Below are positions 54,149 through 64,000 of a DNA stretch of 64,000 nucleotides, in pieces; the stretch's first letter is position 1; each line of letters starts with the position of its first letter. Made by a program: the position numbers and the translations under genes. The stretch is from assembly GCF_030128875.1 (NCBI RefSeq), contig NZ_CP124620.1:3731001-3795000 (forward strand). Direction: 5' to 3'. The notes under the pieces were generated by a model. The model did no database searches, was not told the DNA's origin, and saw only the letters and a program-made list of their open reading frames with translations. This stretch comes from Stenotrophomonas sp. BIO128-Bstrain. GTDB taxonomy: Bacteria; Pseudomonadota; Gammaproteobacteria; Xanthomonadales; Xanthomonadaceae.

Positions 54149-56014
54149 TCAGTCGCGCAGGCGCTTGGCCTTGCCGCTGGCCAGCGCCTGATCGATGGCC
54201 GTGCGGACCTCGCGCACGGCGCGGGCCGAGGCCAGGCTCTGCTGCTGCGCCAGACGCGCCTGTTCGCGGCCCAGTTGCGCCTGCTCGCGTGCCACCAGGG
54301 TGATCTGGCGGGCATCCACCGCCTTGGCTGTGGCGACGCGCGCCTGGCGTGCTGACTGGCTGGCGCTGGCTGACGCCGCACCCGCCTGCCGAGCGGCCTG
54401 GTTGGCCTCGGCGGCCGCATCCAGGCCGGCCTGGCGGGTGACGTGATCGGCTACCGCCTCGACATCCACCGCCGCCAGAGCATCTGCGGTGACCTGCATC
54501 GAGACGTTGGCCAACTGCTGCCCGATCACGGCTTGGCGGTCGCCCAGTTCAGCCTGTGCGTTGCCCAGCGCGGCCACGTCGGATTGGCTGCGGCTGAGCT
54601 GGCTGAGCACGGCAGGATCGCGGATCAGATAGCGCGCCTGGCCACGGCGTACCCACAGCGCCGGCGCGCTGCCGCCCACGTCGCGTCGGGCCTGCTTGAG
54701 GTCGGCGACGGACGCATCGACGAAGTTGTCGTCGCCGCCCATCAGCACGAAGGCCTGCGCGGGCTGCCGGCCGATGTCGAGCCGGCCGTGGGTGACGTAG
54801 GACATGCCGTCGTCCAGATCCTTCGGCGGCTCCGGCGCACGGGGTGCGGCAGGCGCGGCCGGCGGTTCCGGGGCCGACAGCGGTTCCGGCGCGGGAGCAG
54901 GCTCAGGCGCGGGCAGCGCCGCAGGGGCCGGTCGCGGTGCCGGTGCCGGCAGCGCTGCCGGCGGGGTGGGTGCGCTGGGCGCGACCGGTGCCTGGGGTGC
55001 GGCCGGCGGCGGCGGCGGCGCAGCCACCAGACGCAGCGGCGCCACGCCGACCACCACGAACAACGCAGTGATCGCCAACGAAGCCACGCGCGGCACGTTG
55101 CGGGTCTGCTGCAGGGTCACCAGGCGGCGCTTGAGACTGCGCAGGTTGGGCGAGGCGCTGGCCACGCCCACCGCAGGACGCGGCGCGACACCGAGCTGCA
55201 CCAGCAGGCGGCCATAGTCATGGCGGCAATGGCCATGCCCGGCCACGACGGCGCCATCGCAGGCTTCTTCGCGGGCCAGCGCGTACTCGCGGGCTGCCAC
55301 GTGCACCAGCGGGTGGAAGAAGAACAGATGCTGCGACACCGCCGGCAGCAGGCCCCACCACAGGTCACGGCGCTGCAGATGGATCAGCTCATGGGTCAGC
55401 GCCATGTCCAGGTCGTCGGCCGACATCGCCGGCAGCTCGCGCGCTGGCAACAGCAGCACCGGCCGCCAGGGGCCGATCAACTGCGGCGAGCGGATCTGCG
55501 CGGAGAGCTTCAGGCGCGGCGCACGGCGCAGGCCGTGGGCTTCGGCAGCCAACTGCAATGCCTGCTGCAGCCCGGCGTCGGTGCACTCGGTGGCGCTGCG
55601 CACCAGCGCGCGGCTGGCGCGGTAGCCCCGCAGGCTGTGCGCCACCATCAACAGCACGCCGGCGGCCCACAAGGCCAGCAGCAGCGAGGGCCAGGACCAC
55701 GCCATCGTCGCCGTCTCGACCGCGGCCGGCGCGTAGGCGACCGGGGCCGCCTGCACGGCGGCATCGAACGCGGGCAACGCCACCGCGGGTGCCGTCATGG
55801 TGGCGGGTGCGGGCAGCACGGCCAACTCCAGCGGGCTGCTCCACACCAGGCCCAGTACCGCCTGTGCGGCCACCAGCCACCACAGGCGGCAGCGGGTGGC
55901 GGCCGGCAGCTGCGGCAGCAGGCGGCACACGCCCCACACCAGCGCCACCAGCACCGCGCTCTGCACGCTGGTCCAGCCCAGCCGCATCAACAGCTCACTC
56001 ATCATCGTGTCCAT
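54149..56014 (-). CDS. BlaR1/MecR1-type M56 metallopeptidase with unusual C-terminus
   Basis: 621 aa. Membrane helices at the N-terminus (VQSAVLVALVWGVCRLL; WPSLLLALWAAGVLLMVAHSL), the zinc motif MALTHELIHLQRRD (HExxH) and ALAREEACDGAVV, then a fourth helix (VASLAITALFVVVGVAPLRLV). In BlaR1 the extracellular part is a penicillin-binding sensor with SxxK. Here it is a Pro/Ala-rich linker of about 85 residues, a small domain (YVTHGRLDIGRQPAQAFVLM) and an Ala/Gln/Arg-rich helical tail, so it is unlikely to bind beta-lactams. It follows blaI by 3 bp and should cleave that repressor. Confidence 0.87.
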   Translation of the reverse strand: MDTMMSELLMRLGWTSVQSAVLVALVWGVCRLLPQLPAATRCRLWWLVAAQAVLGLVWSSPLELAVLPAPATMTAPAVALPAFDAAVQAAPVAYAPAAVETATMAWSWPSLLLALWAAGVLLMVAHSLRGYRASRALVRSATECTDAGLQQALQLAAEAHGLRRAPRLKLSAQIRSPQLIGPWRPVLLLPARELPAMSADDLDMALTHELIHLQRRDLWWGLLPAVSQHLFFFHPLVHVAAREYALAREEACDGAVVAGHGHCRHDYGRLLVQLGVAPRPAVGVASASPNLRSLKRRLVTLQQTRNVPRVASLAITALFVVVGVAPLRLVAAPPPPPAAPQAPVAPSAPTPPAALPAPAPRPAPAALPAPEPAPAPEPLSAPEPPAAPAAPRAPEPPKDLDDGMSYVTHGRLDIGRQPAQAFVLMGGDDNFVDASVADLKQARRDVGGSAPALWVRRGQARYLIRDPAVLSQLSRSQSDVAALGNAQAELGDRQAVIGQQLANVSMQVTADALAAVDVEAVADHVTRQAGLDAAAEANQAARQAGAASASASQSARQARVATAKAVDARQITLVAREQAQLGREQARLAQQQSLASARAVREVRTAIDQALASGKAKRLRD

Positions 56015-56017
56015 GGC

Positions 56018-56404
56018 TCAGCCCTCCCGCTTGCGTGACTGCAACTGTGCGACCAGCGCTTCCAGCTCGGCCAGTTCCTGATCGCTGACATCCACCTTGT
56101 GCGACATGAAGGCAACGAACGGCGAGACCGAGCCCTGCAGCGTCTTCTCCACGAAGCTGGCCACGGCGCCCTGCACCACGCTGTCCTGGCCACTGGTGGT
56201 GGCATAGCGGTACACGCCGTCCACCTGCTTGCGGCTCAGGTACGACTTGGCGCGCAGGCGCTCCATCATGGTCAGCACGGTCGAGCGTGCCAGCCCGCGC
56301 GGCTCCCCGAAGCCGGTGGCGACCTCCCCGACACTGGGGCGGTCCTGTTCCGCGATGTACTGCAGCAGGGCCAGTTCCTGGTCCCCGATGGTCTTGCCGC
56401 GCAT
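56018..56404 (-). CDS. BlaI/MecI/CopY-family repressor
   Basis: 128 aa. A winged-helix domain (IGDQELALLQYIAEQDRPSVGE, then ARSTVLTMMERLRAKSYLSRK and YRYATTSG) and a C-terminal dimerisation helix (SDQELAELEALVAQLQSRK). Repressors of this family are inactivated by proteolysis by the coupled M56 protease. Two near-identical dyads directly upstream (56418-56459) are probable operators for autoregulation. Confidence 0.92.
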   Translation of the reverse strand: MRGKTIGDQELALLQYIAEQDRPSVGEVATGFGEPRGLARSTVLTMMERLRAKSYLSRKQVDGVYRYATTSGQDSVVQGAVASFVEKTLQGSVSPFVAFMSHKVDVSDQELAELEALVAQLQSRKREG

Positions 56405-56417
56405 GGCGCACTCCCTA

Positions 56418-56459
56418 TGACTACACGTGTCGCTACCGTGCCAGTGACTACAGGTGTCG
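56418..56459. promoter_or_regulatory. Two BlaI-type operator dyads
   Basis: TGACTACACGTGTCG at 56418-56432 and TGACTACAGGTGTCG at 56445-56459, 27 bp apart. Each has the core ACA-SG-TGT similar to the TACA-TGTA operator cores of BlaI/MecI repressors. On the minus strand, TTGACG (56458-56463), a likely -35 box, abuts the second dyad, so binding would block blaI-blaR1 transcription. Confidence 0.72.
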
Positions 56460-56504
56460 TCAAGTGCCGGATGGCGCGCGCCGACGAACGGTCGTTGGGG
56501 GTGA

Positions 56505-56780
56505 TGTCCCCCGCGCGGGGCGTTAAACCTTTCCGCCTGGGGAGACGGCTGGGCGGTATTGCAGGGAGCCCCGCAACGCCAGGTGGCCGGCATGGGCGGC
56601 GCGCGCTCGGCGTTCATTGCTTACCCCGACCAGGGGCTGGCCATCGTGGTGCTGACCAACCTGGTCGGGGCCAACCCGCAGAACTTCATTCCGCAGATCG
56701 CCGCGTTCTACGGCGCGGGTGCGCCGGTGCCGACCGTCAGCCGCGCGGCCCGCCCATCACCGGCAGGATCACGCCGCTGA
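56505..56780 (+). pseudogene. C-terminal remnant of a serine hydrolase (beta-lactamase family)
   Basis: An open frame without a plausible start encodes AWGDGWAVLQGAPQRQ, then GMGGARSAFIAYPDQGLAIV, VLTNLVGANPQNF and IPQIAAFY. This is the C-terminal end of class-C-type serine hydrolases (the GG-R-AF-YP-D-L-VVVLTNL pattern). The catalytic SxxK and YxN parts are absent, and its 3' end overlaps the SDR gene. It is probably the relic of a gene once divergent from blaI, perhaps its original regulatory target. Confidence 0.75.
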
Positions 56781-57858
56781 TGTAGCTGGCAGTAATCGGC
56801 GAGGCGAGGAACACGTACGCCGGCGAGAGCTCTTCCGGCTGCGCCGGTCGGCCCATGTCGCTGTCCTGGCCGAACTCGGCCACGTCCGGCGCCTTCTTGT
56901 CGGCGGGATTCAGCGGGGTCCAGACCGGGCCGGGCGCGACCGCATTGACGCGGATGCCGCGCAGCAGCAGCTGGCTGGCCAGCGCCTTGGTGAAGGCATG
57001 GATCGCGCCCTTGGTCGCCGAATAGTCCACCAGCGACTTGCTGCCGAACAGGCCGGTTTCCGAGCCGCTGTTGATGATGCAGGCGCCTTCGCCCAGGTGC
57101 GGCAGCACCGCGCGCGCCATCTGGATGTAACCGCCGATGTTGGTCTGCAGGGTTTCCTGCAGGTGCTCGTCCTCAAGGTCTTCAAGGCGGTCGCAATGCA
57201 GCTGGAAGGCGGCGTTGTTGACCAGGATGTCCACCCCACCGAACGCCTTGACCACCTGCTTGACCGCCTTGTTGCAGAACGCCGGGTCGCGCACGTCGCC
57301 GGCGATCACCAGGCAGCGGGCGCCTTCCTTCTCGACGTGCTCGCGGGTGATCTTGGCGTCCTTCTTTTCATCCAGGTGCAGCACGGCGACATCGGCGCCT
57401 TCGCGGGCGAACAGCACGGCCACCGCGCGGCCGATGCCCGAGTCGGCACCGGTGATGATGGCGCGCTTGCCCTTGAGCTTGCCGCTGCCTTGGTAATCCG
57501 GCGCGAGGAAGCGCGGGGCCAGCTGCATCGCGTGTTCGTTGCCGGGTTTGGCCAACTGTTCGGCAGGCATCTTCTCCGGCTGGCGGCGCGGGCCTGCCTG
57601 GGTCGCCTTCTTGGTCGTGGATTTGGCGGCCTTCTTCGCCGCACGCGCGTCCTTGGCCTTTTCCTGGTCCTGCAGACGGCGCTGGCGGGCCGCCACGCGC
57701 GCAGCGCGCGGATCGGTGGCGGCGGCCTTGCGGGTCGCGGTTTTGACGACCGGGGTGCGGCTGCGCGGTTCGGCCGCGGTCGCGGCTGCTTCGGCCGGGC
57801 GCGGGCGCTTGCGGGAGGTGGGGGTCTTGGTGGTCTTACGGGTTTTGGCCGTGGCCAT
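56737..57858 (-). CDS. Short-chain dehydrogenase/reductase with Lys/Ala/Arg-rich N-terminal tail
   Basis: 373 aa. The C-terminal 255 residues are a classical SDR: KRAIITGADSGIGRAVAVLFA (TGxxxGIG), DILVNNAAFQ (NNA), SGSETGLFGS with catalytic Ser, and YSATKGAIHAFTKAL (YxxxK), ending ASPITASYISGVILPVMGG. This matches the YhdF/YghA-like group. The first about 95 residues are a basic, Ala-rich tail (RKTTKTPTSRKRPRPAEAAA; ARAAKKAAKSTTKKATQ) like histone H1 or AlgP, which may bind DNA or polyphosphate. GGAG precedes the ATG. Confidence 0.9.
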   Translation of the reverse strand: MATAKTRKTTKTPTSRKRPRPAEAAATAAEPRSRTPVVKTATRKAAATDPRAARVAARQRRLQDQEKAKDARAAKKAAKSTTKKATQAGPRRQPEKMPAEQLAKPGNEHAMQLAPRFLAPDYQGSGKLKGKRAIITGADSGIGRAVAVLFAREGADVAVLHLDEKKDAKITREHVEKEGARCLVIAGDVRDPAFCNKAVKQVVKAFGGVDILVNNAAFQLHCDRLEDLEDEHLQETLQTNIGGYIQMARAVLPHLGEGACIINSGSETGLFGSKSLVDYSATKGAIHAFTKALASQLLLRGIRVNAVAPGPVWTPLNPADKKAPDVAEFGQDSDMGRPAQPEELSPAYVFLASPITASYISGVILPVMGGPRG

Positions 57859-58065
57859 GCTCGACTCCTGTTGCCGGATCAGATGCGTGGATCAAACTCG
57901 AATGCGCGCCGTGTCGGGGATCCCGTGTCGGCAGTGCGCACTTCCACTATGGTCAACCGGGCGGCCAGGCACGGTGAATGGAGCGTGCCCACACCGTGTA
58001 GAGGATTCATCCGCTGCATACGGGCGCCGATGCACCCTGAGCGCAATTCCCATGGAGTACGTCGC

Positions 58066-58407
58066 ATGCTTCGTTACCTGTCCGCGGCTGTGGCCGTCCT
58101 CGCTTTGTCCGCCTGCAGCAGCACCCCCGTCGCGCAGGTCCAGCCGATCGACGGCGTCATTTCCGGCCAGTGCCATATCGACAAGGTCCGCGGTGCGACC
58201 GGGCTGGCTGCGTCGGCGGCAACCGTCGAAAGGGCACGCGTGGACAGCGACAGCCTGGAAGTGATCGTGCTGCGCGGTCAGCGCCTGGAAAGCGGCCCGA
58301 CCGCCAGCGGCGCGGTGCCATCCACCACCGGTGCGGAAAGCGGTGGCGAGCGGCTGACCATCGAAACCGGCAATACCAACAACATCACCGCGATCTATTG
58401 CGGCTGA
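58066..58407 (+). CDS. Divergent I78-like lipoprotein
   Basis: 113 aa. Lipobox LSAC (Cys16), then GQCHIDKVRGATGLAASAATVE, LEVIVLRGQRLESGPTASGA and GGERLTIETGNTNNITAIYCG. The Cys-start, GLxxSAAT, RLxIE and terminal YCG follow the I78 plan of its neighbours at 53733 and 59616, but with an insert of about 12 residues before the last strands and no FREDRLN match. I call it a remote I78 relative by pattern only. GGAG lies eight bases before the ATG. Confidence 0.75.
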   Translation: MLRYLSAAVAVLALSACSSTPVAQVQPIDGVISGQCHIDKVRGATGLAASAATVERARVDSDSLEVIVLRGQRLESGPTASGAVPSTTGAESGGERLTIETGNTNNITAIYCG

Positions 58408-58416
58408 TCGCTACGC

Positions 58417-59481
58417 TCATCCCGCGCGGGCACGCCGGACGGTGCGCCGCGCGGCTTTGAGTACTTTCAGCGTGGCCAGTTCCCACTGGCGCTCGCCACG
58501 CAGGCCGGCAAGGGCCTTCAATGAGCCGGCCCGCCAGCCATCGAATACGCAAGGATCGATATACGCCTTGCGGCACACCGACGGTGTATTGCCCAGCAGG
58601 TTGGCGACCTCGCATACCACCTGTTTCTGCAATGCTGCCAGCGCGCGCTCACTGGAGGGTTCGGGCAGCTCGGTCACGGCAAGCTGACGGATCGCCTCCA
58701 GCGTGCCGCCCCAGGTGCGGAAGTCCTTGGCGCTGAAATCCTCGCCCATCGCATCGTGCAGATAGTCGTTGACCATGCCCGAGTCCACCGGTTGGACCGC
58801 GCCATCGTCATCGCGATACTGGAACAGCGCCTGCCCGGGCAGCTGCTGGCAGCCACGGATCAGCTTGACCAGTTCGCGATCATCCACATCCACCTCATGC
58901 GCCTGCCCGGACTTGCCCCGGAAGCGCATCTGCGCCCGGCCGCCCTTGACCAGCGCGAGGTGGCGGTTGCGTAGCGTGGTCAGCCCGTAAGAGCGGTTGT
59001 CACGTGCATAGACTTCATTGCCAACGCGCACCAGCGTCTGTGCCAGCAGCGCCACCACGATCGCCAGCACCTTGTCGCGTGGGAAGCCGGGCAGCTTCAG
59101 ATCGCGGCGCAGCCGCCGGCGCAGCGTGGGCAGGGCGGTACCAAAGGCAATGATGCGATCGAACTTGCCATCGCCCCTCACCCGCGCCCAATCAGCGTGG
59201 TAACGGTACTGCTTGCGCCCTCGCGCATCGCGGCCGGTGGCCTGCAGATGGCCGTTGGGCAGCGCGCAGATCCACACGTCGGTGTAGGCCGGCGGGATGG
59301 CCAGCGCGCGGATCCGGGCCAGGGTGGCCGCATCGCGCACCGCCGCGCCGTCGGCATCGCGGTAGGCGAAGCCCTTGCCGGCCTTGCGGCGGGCGATGCC
59401 GGGCAGTTCATCGCTGACGTAACGCAGGCCGGCCTGGCGGGCAGCGGCGGCTTCGGGGGTGACGGTGCGGCTCGGGCTCAT
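58417..59481 (-). CDS. Bacterial (poxvirus-like) DNA topoisomerase IB
   Basis: 354 aa. LRYVSDELPGIARRKAGKGFAY at the N-terminus, IPPAYTDVWICALPNGHLQATG (DNA clamp), RVGNEVYARDNRSYGLTTLRNRH (catalytic Arg), KDFRTWGGTLEA (second Arg), and the nucleophile Tyr307 in VCRKAYIDP. It relaxes supercoils through a 3'-phosphotyrosine intermediate. ATG 59481 is taken as the start (MSPSRTVTPE). A single-gene unit, convergent with the I78-like gene. Confidence 0.93.
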   Translation of the reverse strand: MSPSRTVTPEAAAARQAGLRYVSDELPGIARRKAGKGFAYRDADGAAVRDAATLARIRALAIPPAYTDVWICALPNGHLQATGRDARGRKQYRYHADWARVRGDGKFDRIIAFGTALPTLRRRLRRDLKLPGFPRDKVLAIVVALLAQTLVRVGNEVYARDNRSYGLTTLRNRHLALVKGGRAQMRFRGKSGQAHEVDVDDRELVKLIRGCQQLPGQALFQYRDDDGAVQPVDSGMVNDYLHDAMGEDFSAKDFRTWGGTLEAIRQLAVTELPEPSSERALAALQKQVVCEVANLLGNTPSVCRKAYIDPCVFDGWRAGSLKALAGLRGERQWELATLKVLKAARRTVRRARAG

Positions 59482-59615
59482 GGACGCGACGCGGATCAGG
59501 GAAGCGCAGTGTCGCCGCTGCCGGTGCGGCACCGCGTCAATAACGCAACACAAACACCTCACACCGCGCTTGGCGATATCCTCCCAGGTTTACTGGCTCG
59601 CTTCCTGGAGTACCG

Positions 59616-60017
59616 ATGTCGTCCTTGTCGTTCCGCCGCCTGCGGCGTTCTTTCGGGCTGATGGCCCTGTTCCCCGCCCTGTTGGTCCTCGGTGCCTGCA
59701 GCGCACCGCCCATGGACGAACAGGAAGCGGTCGCCACCGATGCACAGAAGGCCGCCGAAGCGGCTGCCGCGCCGACCGACGAAGCCGGCAAAGCCACCGA
59801 AGCCCCGCCGGTTGGCAACTGCGATGCCACCCAGGTGCAGAGCCTGGTCGGCCAGCCCTACACCGACGAGATCGGCAGCCAGGCCCAGCAGGATGCCGGT
59901 GCCAGCAGCCTGCGCGTGCTCAAGCCCAACGACATGACCACGATGGAGTTCATCGGCGAGCGCTTGAACGTGGAAGTGGATGCCAAGAATGTCGTGGCCG
60001 GCGTCCGTTGCGGCTGA
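59616..60017 (+). CDS. I78-family peptidase-inhibitor lipoprotein 2
   Basis: 133 aa. A basic N-region (SFRRLRRSFG), membrane stretch and lipobox LGAC (Cys28). An Ala/Glu-rich linker (about 30-64) precedes the I78 domain: NCDATQVQSLVGQPYTDEIGS, SSLRVLKPNDMTTMEFIGERL and NVEVDAKNVVAGVRCG. GGAG is upstream of the ATG. It lies 165 bp before gltB; a weak hairpin (AAACCC / GGGTTT, 60031-60053) may end the transcript. Confidence 0.87.
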   Translation: MSSLSFRRLRRSFGLMALFPALLVLGACSAPPMDEQEAVATDAQKAAEAAAAPTDEAGKATEAPPVGNCDATQVQSLVGQPYTDEIGSQAQQDAGASSLRVLKPNDMTTMEFIGERLNVEVDAKNVVAGVRCG

Positions 60018-60053
60018 ACAGGCGCTGCGGAAACCCCTGAAACACAAGGGTTT

Positions 60054-60092
60054 GGTTGCGCCTGCAACCGTGTATTGCGGCGTTGCAGCAAC
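60054..60092. promoter_or_regulatory. Two GTTGC/GCAAC dyads upstream of gltB
   Basis: GGTTGC-GCCT-GCAACC (60054-60069) and GTTGC-A-GCAAC (60082-60092) share the same half-site, with centres about 26 bp apart. A -10-like TATGCT follows at 60093-60098. They are candidate binding sites for a regulator of glutamate synthase. Confidence 0.4.
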
Positions 60093-60182
60093 TATGCTCT
60101 AGTCGAGTCATCCGGTGCCTCCAGATGCGCTCAACGGATTGAGCGGGGACGAGTGTCGCCGCTCACCCGACATTGAGGCAGA

Positions 60183-64000
<3,818 letters not shown>

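Overview
The window is high-GC, densely coding gammaproteobacterial chromosome, almost certainly Stenotrophomonas (Xanthomonadaceae). The main clues are an Ax21-family outer-membrane protein, a mltA-amiD pair of murein enzymes, and many small inverted repeats that begin GTAG and carry stems such as GCCGGCC-GCT-GGCCGGC (SMAG/REP elements). These repeats sit mostly between convergent genes. Apart from those repeats and one hydrolase remnant, I see no insertion sequence, integrase, phage gene, tRNA, rRNA or CRISPR array.

Layout. 1-2100: a BvgS/EvgS-like sensor kinase (cut by the window edge), a divergent RcsB-like regulator, then ax21. 2383-5501 (minus strand): gpsA, secB, a rhodanese gene (yibN), a secreted hypothetical and a hotdog thioesterase. 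5536-8776: hemD-hemX-hemY. 8988-12651: a thiolase, a hypothetical gene and two tandem Cu/Zn superoxide dismutase lipoproteins. 12745-21587: a nitrogen block (ntrC/ntrB, amtB, glnK, glnA) interrupted by a glyoxalase, an orphan Imm53 immunity gene, mltA and an AmiD-like amidase. The glnA promoter carries a sigma-54 -24/-12 element and two NtrC dyads. The window ends in gltB (60183 to the edge), so most of ammonium uptake, assimilation and control is present.

21811-36691 is mainly housekeeping: uppP, a META lipoprotein, a YbhB-like protein, a TPR-sulfotransferase, a YheT hydrolase, a PlsC acyltransferase, a MenI-like thioesterase, a ClsC-like phospholipase D, YceI, SixA, a ParA ATPase, a Ycf46-like AAA ATPase, an AEC transporter, a TPR protein and a DUF938 methyltransferase.

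36836-49416 is the most unusual region: nine or more same-strand genes with several start/stop overlaps. It encodes two paralogous TldD-type metalloproteases with twin-arginine (Tat) leaders, a TldE/PmbA-like partner, an exported DUF4159 protein, a MoxR ATPase, a DUF58 protein, a BatA-type membrane protein, a DUF4175-like membrane protein with His/Asp-rich runs and a CxxCH motif, and a large membrane-anchored protein. I read it as an envelope chaperone/protease module; its substrate is unknown.

49447-60017 holds a secreted hypothetical, the mrfA-mrfB DNA-repair pair, three I78-like lipoproteins, a BlaI-BlaR1-type regulatory pair with two operator-like dyads next to a serine-hydrolase remnant, an SDR with a histone-H1-like tail, and a topoisomerase IB.
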